Shown piece after piece: positions 1 to 11,120 of a stretch of 64,000 bases of DNA. Both the position numbers and the translations under genes were made by a program. The notes below the pieces were generated by a model that was not told the DNA's origin, made no database searches, and was given only the letters and a program-made list of their open reading frames with translations. Where the stretch lies: contig NC_134536.1 of assembly GCF_050624435.1 (NCBI RefSeq), positions 139,669,059 through 139,733,058 of the forward strand. The letters are read 5' to 3'. Source of the stretch: Tenrec ecaudatus (taxonomy: Eukaryota > Chordata > Mammalia > Afrosoricida > Tenrecidae). Numbering within the stretch: position 1 is the stretch's first letter; each line of letters starts with the position of its first letter.

Positions 1-2113
1 CAGTATCGCCACTCACATCACTAGTCCTGAAGGGATCATCTGCCCTGGATTCCCTGTGCTTCCAGCTCCTATCTGCACCAGTGTACATCCTCTGGGCTAT
101 CCAGACTTCCAGACTTGCAAGGTAGAATTCGGATCATAATAGTGGGGGTGGGGGTGGGTGAGAAGGAAGCATTTAGGAACAAGAGGAAAGCTGTATTCTT
201 CATTGGTGCTATATCACATCCTGATAGACTCATGTCCTCCCCTAGACCCCTCTGTAAGCGGATCTCCAGTGGCAGACAGATGGGCTTTAGGTCTCCACTC
301 TGCACTTCCCCCCCTTCATTCATTATGGTAAAAATTTTTTTGTTCTGATAATGCCTTATACCTGATCCCTTCGATACCTCGTGATCATACAGGCTGGTAT
401 GCTTCTTCCATGTGGGCTTTATTGCTTCTGAGCTAGATGGCCGCTTGTTTACCTTCAAGCCTTTAAGACCCCAGATACTCTCTCTTTTGATAGCCGGGCA
501 CCATCAACTTTCTTCGCCACATTTACTTATGTACCCGTTTGTCCTCAGCGATCATATCATGGAGGTGTGCACCCAGTGATATGATTTTTTGTTTTTTGAT
601 GCCTGATAACTGATCCCTTTGGAACCTCGTGACCACACAGGCTGGTGTGTTCTTCCATGTGGGCTTTGCTGTTTCTCAGCTATATGGCCACTTGTTTATC
701 CTCAAGCTTTTAAGACCCCAAACGCTATATCTTTTGATAGCCAGGCACCATCAGCTTTCTTCACCACATTTGCTTGTTCACCCACTTTGTCTTCAGTGGT
801 TGCATCGGGAAGGTGAGCATCACAGAATGCCAATTTAATAGAAGAAAATATTCTTTCATTGAGGAAGTACTTGAGTAGAGGCCCAATGTCCATCTGCCAC
901 CTTAATACTAAACCTATAAATATAGGCACATAGATATATTTCCCCATTCTCATATATATATTTGCATATGTACACGTCTTTGTCTAGACCTCTATAAATG
1001 CCCTTTGCCTCCCAGCTCTTTCCTCTATTTCCCTTGACTTTCCTCCTGTCCCACTATCATGCTCCATCCCCACCTGGGTTTCAGCAATACCTCTTCGTTA
1101 CATTACCCTTGATCATGCCCTACCAGGCCTGCCACACTCACCTCACCACCAATTTGGATCACTTGTTGTTCCCTTGTCCCTGGGTTTTTTTTTTTAATTT
1201 TTAAAATTTTTTTTTTAGTCCCTGGGTTTTTTAACACCACTTCCTTACCCCCCACGTTCCCCTATCCCATTTCCCCCTGGAACTGTCGGTCTCGTTGTTT
1301 TTCCTCCAGCCTATCTTATTTAGACAGGCCTGCGGAGATAATAACATGCACAAAAACAAGACAGAGCAAAACCAAGCAGCAATATACAACAAAACAACAA
1401 CAACAAACCAATGACAAAAACAAAACACAACAAGAAAGAAAAGCTTGTAGTTAGTTCAAGGATCATTTGTTGGCCTTTAGGAGTGTTTTCCAGTCCAGTC
1501 TGTTGGGGCACCACACCCTGGCCCCAAAGTCCACCTACAGCATTCCCTGGGGACCTTGCCGCTCCATTCCCTTGCTTTTCCGCTGTACTCCTCCAGTGCT
1601 TTGCCTGAGTGTGGTGGGATCAGGTCGAGCGCAATTCCCACACTGTGTTTCTGGTGCTGGCCCCTGCAAGGCCATGGGTCAGTGAGGGACGTCAGGTCTC
1701 ATAGTGGGGCTGTCCATGTGGTCCTCTCTGTGGACTGGCTGCTCTAATTGGGGTTATCATCCTCAGGGCCTGGTGGGCCAGAATGTGCTCCACTCTCTCC
1801 TCCCCCTTCATCTGCTCCCGTGTGTTCTGGTCAGATATGTCCCTCTCCTGGAGCTGCAGATTCAATGCTGTCCTTTGAAATAAATACTTCTGGGGGGAAG
1901 TTCAAGTATCCACTTAGTATTCGGTACTGGGGCCAACCCCCCAGACTACTCCACGCTGGAATGTTGTACATGGTAGACAACTGGGGAGGAGGTGGGGAAA
2001 GGAAAAAAAGGATGAAAATAAGGAAGAAATGGGTAGCGGGGGCAAAGGGGTGCTTACCCACTAAATACTCTTATAGGTGTGTCTGCTAATTTGTATGATC
2101 ATAGTACACTTCT

Positions 2114-2200
2114 CCCATCCAAGTACTAACCAGGCCCGACCCTGCTTAGCTTTCAAGATCAGACGAGATCGGGCGCGTTCAGGGTAGTATGGCCGTGGAC
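2114..2200 (-). pseudogene. 5S rRNA retropseudogene, 3'-truncated and tailless
   Basis: The minus strand matches nucleotides 1-87 of vertebrate 5S rRNA with four differences from the human sequence as I know it (positions 4, 15, 46 and 48). The internal A-box region is present; the copy stops at GATGGG, before the end of the C box, so the last third is missing. It is flanked by perfect 17-bp direct repeats, gatcatagtacacttct, at 2097-2113 and 2201-2217, and has no poly(A) tail. The first three bases of the 3' flanking repeat (aga on the sense strand) also match 5S positions 88-90, so the junction has 3-nt microhomology. It sits inside the L1 at 1-5640 and is not expected to make functional 5S RNA. 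Confidence 0.95.
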
Positions 2201-5048
2201 GATCATAGTACACTTCTATGGCAGGAATTGATTGATCTTCTCCCGCTCCCCCAAACATGGGAGATTGACCCCATCTGAGGTGAGGCTACCTTACTAGAGG
2301 TGCTTTTTAAGATACTGAAATATGTGGTTTATAGTAACTAGGCAGGCACACTACGTTGTTGTTTGGGGGCCGTATTAGAAGACTACATGACCTGAGAACA
2401 GTAGCTTGCCTTTGTCTTGTTTTTTATCCTTACAGTAGTAGACTCATACAAGATATGTCCTTTTCAACATAAACATTTCCAAGTCCATCCATGTGAAAAG
2501 ATGTTTTGTTTTTTCATCACTGTTATGTACACTGTGCATGTACCAGTTTCTTTATCAACTGATGGGCATTTGGGCTATTTCCAGCTTCTTGCTAGTGTGA
2601 ACTGTGCTGCAATGGACAAGGAATAGCATGTGTCTGTTCGTGTTTTGTCTCCTACTCTTTTGGGATATATGCTCAGCAGAGGTATTGCGGGATTGTGTGG
2701 TATTTTTATTCCCAGTTTCAGTAAGTGCCATATTGCTTTCCACAGTGGTACATGTTCACAGTCCTGCCAACACTGTATGAGAAATTCCAATCTCTTCATA
2801 CCCTCTCCAGCATTATTCATTCTCTGTTTTGTTTGTTTTTCAATTAGGCTATTGTTATGGGTGTCAGATGGTATCTCATTGATTTTAGTTGCACCTCCCT
2901 GAAGGCTAGTGATCCCTGAGCATTTCTTCATGTGGTTGTTAGCTATTCGATGAATTCTATGTTCATGCTATTTGTCAACCTTTTAATTGCATAATTTGTT
3001 TTTTTTTCTTATTGAAGTATTGCAGAGTTCTGTAGATTTTAATGATTAGCTCCTTATTTGTTGTATCATTGCGAAAAAAATTCCAGTCTGTGAGTTCTTA
3101 TTTTACCTATTTTGTAAAGTCTTTTGATGTGTGTGTCTTGTTTTTATTAAGTCCCAGTTGTCTATTTTGTCTTATATGGATTGTGTTTCCTTTATTGTAT
3201 TTGGTAGTGTATGTATGCCCCTGCTGCATGTGGACCCTTACATTTGTCCCAGTTCTCTTGTTGGTGATTCATCTAGCTCTGGAGTTTACATTTAGGTGGT
3301 CTCTAATGCACCTTGAGTTTGTTTTTGTACATGGGGCAAGTTATAGGTCCTGTTTCATTTTTTCTGCAAATGCAGATCCAATTTTTTCCAGAACTACTTG
3401 TTGAAGAGGTTATCTCCCATTCAATTATTTTTGGTCCTTTGTCAAAAACCAAATGTCTGTTGGTGGATGCTTTTATTTTTGGGTTTTCTATTTTGTTAAC
3501 ATTGATTTATTTATCTATCATTGTATTAGTACCAGGCTGCTTTGACTACTGTGGCTGTATAATAAGTTTAGAGGTTAGGTCGTATAAAGCCTCCTACTTT
3601 GTTCTTTTTTGTGAAGTTCTTTGCTTATCCTGGGCCTCTTCCACACCATATGAAGTTGGTTATTAGTTTTCCATTTCTTTAAAGAATGAAGTTGGGATTT
3701 GGATTGGAATTATGTTGTATTTTTAGATTATTTTAGGTAGTATTGACATTTTTCATATTATTAAATCTTCCTATCTGTGAACACAGGATATTCTTCCATT
3801 TGTATAAATCTCTTTGGTTTCTTGTAATAATGTTCTGTAGATCTCTTTGTATAGGTTTTTTTTTTGGTGTGTGTTTGTTTAGGTTTATTTCTAGGTGTTT
3901 CATTTTTATGTGACTATTTTAAATGATTTTGTTTTCTTGATTTTTTTTCAGGGCTGTCATCGTTATATAGGAATGAAATTTATTTCTACTTGCTAATTTT
4001 ATATCCTGCTACTTTACTAAATCTCTCAATGGTTTCCAACAGACTTTTTGTGGACTCCTTTGCCTTCTCTAAATATAAGATTATATAATCTGTAAATAGT
4101 GGGAGCTTTATTTCTTCTTTGCCCAATTGTATTCATTCCCTTGATTTCTTTGGTGATTCTGGTTAGGACTTCCAGCAAAATGTTAAGAGTGGTGATGAAG
4201 GCACCCTTGCTTAGTTCCCATTCTCAGGTAAAAATACACTTTCCCATTGAGTGTGATGTTGGCTATTGCTTTTAAAAAATATGATCATTATTATGTTGAG
4301 GAATTTCCTTTGATTCCTAGTTCATCGAGTGTTTTCTTTATCAGAAATGGGTGTTGGATATTGGCAAACACCTTTTCTGTATCTATCAATATTATCATGT
4401 GACTCTTTCTTTGCCTTGTTTATGTGGTGCGTTACATTAATTTCGATATTTTTCTAATGTTGAACTCTGTCCTTGCATCCCTGTTATAAATTGCAATAGG
4501 CCACAATGAGTTTTTTTTTGGATATGTCATTTGTTACATCGATAAAAATTATGTTGAGAATTTTATATCTTTTCTTGAGGGATATAGGTTTTTAATTTCC
4601 TGTCTTTGTGGAGTTTTTGCTTGGCTTTGGTATCAGGGTTATGCTTGCTTTGTACAATAAGTTTGGGAATTTATTGTCTCTATATTCTGAATAGTTTTTG
4701 CTGAAATGGTGACAGTTCTTCACTGAAAGCTTGGTGAAGCCATCTGGTCTTGGACTTTTCTTGTTTAGGAGTTTTTTTCTTCTTTGGTTAATGGTCTGTT
4801 TAGATTTTCTACTTTGACTGTGTTCATTTGGGTAGATGTATATTTCCAGGTATTTTGTCCACTTGTTTTAGGCTATCAAATTTGTTGGACTACAGCTGTT
4901 TGTAGTAGTATGTTGTTGTTCTTTTTATTTCTTTTGAATCTCTTGTGATGTAGCCCTTTACAACTCTAATTCTAGATATTTACATCTTCCTTCTTTCCTT
5001 TGGTGTGTTTGCCAGTAGTGTGTCAATTTAGATGATCCTTTCAAAGAA

Positions 5049-5259
5049 GCATTGGAGCCCTGGTGGCATAGTGTTCATGTGCTATCTACAAGGTCAACAT
5101 TTTGAAACTGCCAGCTACTCTGAGGGAGAAAACGGGGCTTTCTACTCCCATAAAGAGTTACAGTCTCAGAAACTCACAGGAGCAGTTCTACCCTGCCCTA
5201 TTGGGTCACTGTGTGAGTCAGTAGTGACTTGATGGCAGTGAGTTTGATTTGGCTTTGGT
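5049..5259 (+). mobile_element. AfroSINE
   Basis: tRNA-derived SINE of Afrotheria, starting near 'gagccctggtggcatagtg' and ending in the RTE-like 'ttgatggcagtgagtttg' tail. Direct repeats ttcaaagaa at 5040-5048 and 5260-5268 mark the insertion into antisense L1 ORF2. Confidence 0.92.
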
Positions 5260-5640
5260 TTCAAAGAATCACCTTGTCTTGTTGATTTTTTCCCCGTTGT
5301 TTCCCTGCTTTCCAGTTCATTATTTTTTGTACTAATCTTTGTGATTTCTTCTGATATTGGAGGGTTTATGCTGTTGCCCTTCTTCTATTGTTGGAGGCAC
5401 TGTGTTAAGGTATTGATTTTGTTTCTTTCCTCTTTTCATGTGTGCCTTCATTGCTATAAATGGCCTTTTGATACCTGCATTTGTTATATCCTAAAATATT
5501 TGATATGCTATGTTATCATTCTAGTTTGTTTCAAGGAAATTCTTAATTTCATCCATCATCTGTTTTATTACCCTGTCATTTTTAAGGTGTGTCTGTTCAG
5601 TGCTTGTCTTTATGTTCCCGTTATTTCTTTTTTTAAAACA

Positions 5641-6825
5641 GCCTTATTAGCTCTTTATCCATGTCATAAAATTCAATAATTAAATCATATCAAAAAGAGT
5701 TGCATAATTATCTCCACATTCACTTCTAGAACATTTTCTTCTTACTTGTACTCATTGCTATTCATGTAAATTTTTTTCTAATTGTGGCCAAAATATCCAC
5801 AACAAAACATTCTCCAATTCCATAACTTTACATGTATAGTTAACTGTGTTGATGCACTTCATGTTATATAACTTTATTGATATCTTTTTCCAAATTATGC
5901 CACCACCATTGACATAAACTCAATGTCCCCTAAGCAACAATTCCTTCTCCTTCACCCATGGTAACCCTAGGTCAAGTTTGGTTTCTTTCATTTTTTAAAG
6001 TAGTTTTCTTGATATAATAGTCACATATCATACATTTCCATGGTTAAATTGCTTTAAAATTGTATATACATCATTATAATGAGTTCTAATGCTCTCTCCC
6101 TCCTCCCGCATTCATTATTTGCTCCCCAAATTCCTCAACCTCTCCCCCTCTAAACACCCTCCATTGACATCACTGATAAACTATTTCATCAGTTATTATC
6201 TCTATGAATCCATCCCTTCTGTGCTCCACAAACTGGGAAACCCAACAGAAACAAAAATAAAACAGCAAGAAGTAATAATAATAATAATATATAAGGAAAA
6301 ATACAAAGAAAGAAGAAATTTCTGTCATGGAACAAGTGAGAAATACTTGAGCCTAGAGAACATTCAGGTTGGGTCAAGAGGGATTTCAACTGACCAAGTA
6401 TCATTATTACTGTATACCATGGTTGGATCCACCATAATTAAGGTTACAATGATCTCTGTCTGATAGTAAAGCTGTTCCAGTCCCTCGCCTGTGGTAAGAG
6501 GGGATTTGCCAGAGGTGTAATCTGACTAGATACTCTATATATGGATTTTGGGCTCCCACTTCCTCCATTGCCTTCTATAAATTAGCTGTTCACAATTTAA
6601 GCTCTGATACCTTTTCCTTCATCATATTGGGATTTTGTTATCGTCATCTTTGGATCACACAGGCTGGTGTGTGCACTTAGTTGCCGCTTCACGTAGATGG
6701 CTGCTTGTTTGAATACAGCCTTTAAAACCCCAGACACTATTCCAGTTGATAGCCTGGCACCATCTGCTTTCTTCACCACACTTTGCTATCTTTGATGATA
6801 TTTTCATGAAGGTAAGTATCCAGTA
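5641..6825 (-). mobile_element. Nested L1 3' UTR fragments (antisense)
   Basis: The older L1 ORF2 is broken at 5640 by antisense L1 3' UTR sequence. 5645-6080 has mammalian L1M-like text ('cttctagaacattttcttc', 'cacccatggtaaccctagg'), and 6600-6800 is the afrotherian block ('tttaaaaccccagacac', 'agcctggcaccatctgc'). An AAT/ATT-rich microsatellite lies at 6273-6293. No usable reading frame. Confidence 0.7.
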
Positions 6826-7345
6826 AATGTTCCTGAAATTTCTATAGTTGATATCTAGTTTTATAGCATTGTGATATGAGAAAAATGGATCATAGGATCT
6901 CAATGTATTTGACTTTTTTAAGGCTTTCTTTGTGGCCTAGCTTGTGTTTTTTACTTTGGAGTATGTACCGTGTGTGCTGCAGAACATACACTGTACAATT
7001 GTCAGATGGTGTGCTTTATGTATATCTAGGAGTGACCTGATTGTATTGTTTAGTTCTTCTGTTTCTTTATTGAATTTATCTCCCAATGATTTGTATTTCC
7101 TTGAGAGCAGTATATTGAAATCTCCTATTATTGTGAAATGGTTGCTTTATCTCTTCAATTCTACAAGGATTTGGTTAATGTATTTTGAGGGTCTTTCATT
7201 GGGTGTGTATGTGTTTTTTATGGTTTTATGTTCCTGGTATATTATTTCTTTAATCATTATGTAATGTGTATTCTTTTCTCTCATTATGTTATTTGCCCTC
7301 ATGTCTATTTTACTGGAAATTAAATTTTACTACTCTAGCCTTTTT
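6826..7345 (-). mobile_element. L1 ORF2 endonuclease region, continuation of the element at 1-5640
   Basis: The text 'gttgatatctagttttatagc...' through 'tctattttactggaaattaaatttt' is antisense L1 ORF2, upstream (5') of the part ending at 5640, and corresponds to the endonuclease domain. It is 5'-truncated or lost beyond 7345. Heavily mutated. Confidence 0.75.
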
Positions 7346-7368
7346 ATGGTTGCCATTGGCTTTGCAGC

Positions 7369-7518
7369 TTCCCCCCCCCCCCCCAATCCTGTGGGTTTCT
7401 AAGACTGTAGCTGTTTATGGGAGTAGAAAGCCCTAACTTTTTTTCTGAGGAGGGGCTAATGGTAGACCTTGCAGATGACAGTCCAGTGCCTAACCATTAT
7501 GCCACCAGAGGTTCCTGG
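7369..7518 (-). mobile_element. AfroSINE (antisense)
   Basis: The reverse complement reads 'aacctctggtggcataatgg' to 'tttctactcccataaacag' and 'tctta gaaacccacagg', a standard AfroSINE body. A run of 14 C marks its 3' side. Confidence 0.88.
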
Positions 7519-7539
7519 GTTTAATCATTTGGCTTACTG

Positions 7540-8760
7540 GGGTGTTTGCCACCGGTTTCTAGGTTGATTTGGTAGTGGGGAACTCACGAACTCCTTCTGG
7601 GTAAATTTGGTAGTGGGTGAGAGTGCTGGCACAAGTCTCTAATCATGCAGAGCAGCATAACACAGGCTGTGTGGTGTTGGCTGCCATCTGTTGTTGATCC
7701 AGTGGTGCCAAAATAGGTAGTGGCATTTGCCTAGCCACTGGTGCAGTAGATATGGTGTGTATGGCTGAGTAGGGTCTCTGGCTCCTAACTGTTAGGGAAA
7801 GAGAGGGGAGGAAAAAGAAAGTAATTATAAAAAGGGGGATGTGAAAGAAAGGAGACTTAATAAGAAAGGAAAAGAAGAAAGAATAAATCATCAAAAGCAG
7901 AATAATATTTGCATAAGTCCTAGCTGCCAAGTGGGAGTGGTGTCAGGGAGCAGTGTGCTTACTCGATGGATTGGAAAAAATGAAGAAGGGAAGAGATAGT
8001 GGAAAGAAACTAAATAAGAGAAGGTAAAGACAGAATAACTAAGACGAAAAGGAAAAAATGGCATCATACTTGTACAAGCCTTAGCCACCAAAAACAGCTG
8101 CAGCTGGATTGTGGAGTTTACTCTGCTTTCCATGGAGGGATGAGTGGGTGCTGCTGACCCTAGATGCAGGGGGCATGGGTATAGGCTCTTGCTTCCTGGC
8201 TCAAAAAAAGACTGGGGGAGGAAAACGAAAATGAAAAAGAGTAGAGGGAAGAACTAAGAAAGAGGAAAGAAGCATAGTACTGGTTAAAGTGCTAGCTGCC
8301 CCATCTAGGAGGGATGAGGGTTGGCACTACTAACAACAGAGTCAGTGGAGGGAGGAACATCTGCTCTATGAGAACAGAAAAGAGGAGGGGTAAAGGAAGA
8401 GGGAGAAAAGAAAAATAGAAACGAGGACAAGAGGGAAGAACTATGGAGAAAGTTAAAAGGAAAGAAAAAGTCGCTTAACATTGGCAGTATGTGTGGGGGG
8501 GTATAGTTGGGCTGGCTGCCAGGTGGGGAGACTGGTCTCTCCCTCTGGTCACTGGGAGGTTTTGCAAAGTAAGCAGAAAGATCACACCGCTCCTGTCACT
8601 GATCACTGATGTGGGTGCGGGTACAGTTGTAGGCGAGTAGAGCCCATTAATCTGGTTCCTGCTCAGATCAGATTCTACTTGCGATAATTCAGAATAGTAT
8701 GCTCTACCAGTTGGCGGTTCACTGCTCCATTTGCCTATTTGCCATTTTTGTTTCATTCTT
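7540..8760. repeat. Imperfect tandem array with purine-rich blocks
   Basis: Five diverged units of about 160-240 bp. Each has a mixed segment containing 'tagctgcc' or 'tggctgcc' (at about 7678, 7921, 8081, 8293, 8513) followed by a purine-only-like block (gggaaagagaggggaggaaa and similar). I recognise no family. It could be the 5' UTR monomer array of an old L1, since L1 ORF2 in antisense ends just before it, but ORF1 is absent between them. Confidence 0.55.
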
Positions 8761-9040
8761 CCTTGTCAATGTTTGATCTACTTCTTTATCCTCTCCTTTG
8801 AAGCTGTGGGTTCAAGGATTATCATCAGGATCCCTTGGACTTAGTTTCTTGAGCCTTTGTTTTAGAAAGTCTGTGTATCATATTTGCCTAGTCCACTATG
8901 TTTGGATCCTCCTGTAATGATAATATATTAAGAGATATGAAATTCCCAGAAAGACACACAGCAATTCACTGCACATAACAGTCAGAGATTAGAGTGCTCA
9001 CAGATTCAAATAAGCAGAGTTTCAGCATAGTGGATGTTAA
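8761..9040. other. HDAC8 intron 4, no feature recognised
   Basis: AT-rich, apparently unique sequence. I see no exon, repeat family or RNA gene. Confidence 0.5.
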
Positions 9041-9236
9041 AAACCAAAAATACCAAACTCAGTGCCATCGAGTCAATACTGACTCATAATGACCTTATGC
9101 CCCTATGAGTTTCTGAAGCTGTAACTGTTTATGGGAGTAGAAAGTCCTGTCTTTCTCTGTCAGAGGTGTTGGTGGTTTTGAACTGCTGACCTTGCATATC
9201 ACAGCTTAACACTTAACCACTACATCATCAGGGTTC
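9041..9236 (-). mobile_element. AfroSINE (antisense)
   Basis: Begins 'aaaccaaaaataccaaactc' and 'gtgccatcgagtcaat' and ends 'catcatcagggttcc', the reverse of a near full-length AfroSINE including the RTE-like tail. Confidence 0.92.
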
Positions 9237-10139
9237 CATTCAAAGTAGACATTACCAAACTGTTATGTAAGCTTCACATTTTAACCTAGACTACTAGAGG
9301 GCATGTGATGTTAAATCAAGAATGTTTCCTATTTAACAAGATTTTATGAATGTGCTTCACATTTCTATTTATTGATTTGATGTTCCTCTAAACTATTTCA
9401 TCAGTTCACAGTGTTCTCTTGAACTAATTTATTTTCATCAGCCTAATATCTGGCTCATAATAGATCTTCCATAAATATTTATAATTTGAACTAAGGGATT
9501 CATATTTTGAATCAGTAGATTCCAAATCATGACATGTGCTTTCTATTAATTAACTGTGGTCAGTAGTTTCAAGAAACTATCAGTTTTTATAACCTGGCTA
9601 ATAATACAATATCCATGATTTTTATTACCTAAACACATCTACGAAAGAGGATGAAAAGATTCAAGCTTGGAATTTATATTCTTTATTTGTGCAAATGATA
9701 GTATCAGACAATGATATATGTTGTAATGTGTGAGTTAATAGTCATTAAAGCCCCATGAACGGACTCTGCTCTTGCACTAAATTCCTCTCTCCAGGGTTTG
9801 CCAGCTAATAGAGGATGTAGTTCAATTGGAGTTTTTGTCCCTGCCAGAATTGTTAACTCTGTTTCTCCAAATGGGGATTAAGCTGCTCATGAAACCTGAT
9901 TTCCACGATGTGTTTTAGAGCTGGAGGGTTGTTTGGGATAAAGAAATTTATCAACAACAAGCTTCCCTGGCTGCCTTTTAATAATTAATTGCTTTCATTG
10001 AAATTCTCCACTGAAGGGATTTTGGATGTCTGGCCTGGTTCTTTTGGCACTGGTGGCTGAAGTCTTTGACTGTCCTTGATCTAGCCCCATGAGCCTAGGC
10101 CCTCAGTATTGCAGTACCGTGCAACCATTTCAAATAGCC
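9237..10139. other. HDAC8 intron 4, unique sequence
   Basis: No gene or recognisable repeat. AT-rich with short homopolymer runs. Confidence 0.5.
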
Positions 10140-10500
10140 TGAGAAATACAGCCCAATTTTTATGTTTTGATAGACTATTTTTTCAGAGTAGTTTTAGATT
10201 TACATCAACATTGAAGAGACAATAGAGAGTTCCTACCCATAGCTTAACGTCTTGCCTTAGTATGATATATTTATTATAATTGATAAACTAATGTTAGAAC
10301 ATTATTATTAAGTGAAATTCTAATTTATCCAGATTTCCTTAGTTGTCAGTTAGTGGCCCTTTATTGTTCCAGAACTTCACATTACATTTAATCACCATGT
10401 CTCCTCTTTGGCTGTGATAGTTGTTCGATATTCTTGCTTTTGATAACCTTGATAGTTTGGAAGAATGGTTATAGTTCTCAATATTAGCAATTTTTCTATT
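10140..10500 (-). mobile_element. Ancient L1M-type 3' fragment
   Basis: 'ttttcagagtagttttagatttac' followed by 'gagacaatagagagttcc' and 'accatgtctcctctttgg' follow the antisense 3' region of old mammalian L1M elements. Strongly diverged, so the subfamily is not assignable by eye. Confidence 0.6.
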
Positions 10501-10503
10501 TTA

Positions 10504-10585
10504 CAAGGAGACTTCAAGAAGTTTTGTGGAAAATGGAATTAAATGATAGTGGAATTTTCCATGAACTTTTTTGAAGTCCGCCTTG
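10504..10585. mobile_element. Mariner MITE, 82 bp, nearly palindromic
   Basis: CAAGGAGACTTCAAGAAGTT at the left pairs with the reverse complement of 'aacttttttgaagtccgccttg' at the right, with TA on both sides (10502-10503, 10586-10587). The ends match those of the mariner at 17.6-18.8 kb, so it is a non-autonomous relative. Confidence 0.85.
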
Positions 10586-10738
10586 TATATATTTAAAAAT
10601 ATTTCTCAATATGTTTAATGGGATCAATCCAAATAGCCTGAGAAATGTAGCCATTTTTATTGTTCTTTCTAGCATCTGATTTTAAAATATGAACAGTTCT
10701 TGAAGCTGCTTCTTGCTAGAGAAGGGTAACTGTCCATG

Positions 10739-11119
10739 CAGTTGTTTCCCAACGTGGGTGATACTGCCCCCTGGGGTATGTGTGTGTGTGTGCTGCAATG
10801 ATCCATCAAATCCAAACTTACTGCCATCCATTCAATGCTGACTCATAACCCCCCTGTGGGGTTCAGAGACAGTAACAGTTTATGGGAGTAGAAATCCCAG
10901 TCTCACTGAGTTGCTGGTGGTTTTGAACTTCCGACCATGTGGATCACAGCCCAATGTCTAACTACTACACCACCAGGGCTCCAGGGGTCTGCAAAAGCAG
11001 ATACCTATATTTTATCCTGGATTATGGACTACAGGACATAAGTTTTTGATTGCCAGGGGGGTGCTGAATAATATTTTTCTGGAAAGGAGGCAGTAGATCA
11101 AATAAGTGTGGGAACCTAT
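10739..11119 (+). mobile_element. OposCharlie-like non-autonomous hAT element, split by an AfroSINE
   Basis: The left end 'cagttgtttcccaacgtggg' continues 'tgatactgccccctgg'. After an inserted AfroSINE it resumes 'ggggtctgcaaaagcag', then 'agggggg tgctgaataatatt', and ends 'gtgggaacctatg', an inverted copy of the left terminus. This is the layout of OC1/OposCharlie hAT elements as I know them (gggcgctaccgccccctgg... and its inverse). The internal transposase is absent and the 8-bp target duplication is no longer visible. Confidence 0.6.
10801..10981 (-). mobile_element. AfroSINE inside the hAT element
   Basis: Reverse of an AfroSINE: 'tactgccatccattcaatgc' tail side to 'acaccaccagggctcc' head side. 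It is younger than the hAT copy it interrupts. A short GT repeat (10780-10795) lies just outside. Confidence 0.9.
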
Positions 11120-11120
11120 G

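Larger units (their letters stand above)
1..5640 (-). mobile_element. L1 LINE, antisense: 3' UTR and ORF2 (decayed)
   Basis: The plus strand reads as the reverse complement of an afrotherian L1. 1-2090 matches, reversed, the long 3' UTR of the full-length copy at 41-43 kb, with the same blocks (for example 'gatagccgggcaccatc' at 490 and again near 738). From about 2260 the text is antisense ORF2 with typical L1 phrases such as 'aactgtgctgcaatggacaa'. Frames are full of stops. The element is interrupted by a 5S rRNA pseudogene, an AfroSINE and, at 5641, another L1; it resumes at 6826. Its 3' end lies before the window start. Confidence 0.9.

Noticed and set aside
2097-2217. Functional 5S rRNA gene
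   Set aside because: Missing the last third including part of the C box, no T-run terminator at the 3' end, flanked by retroposition duplications.
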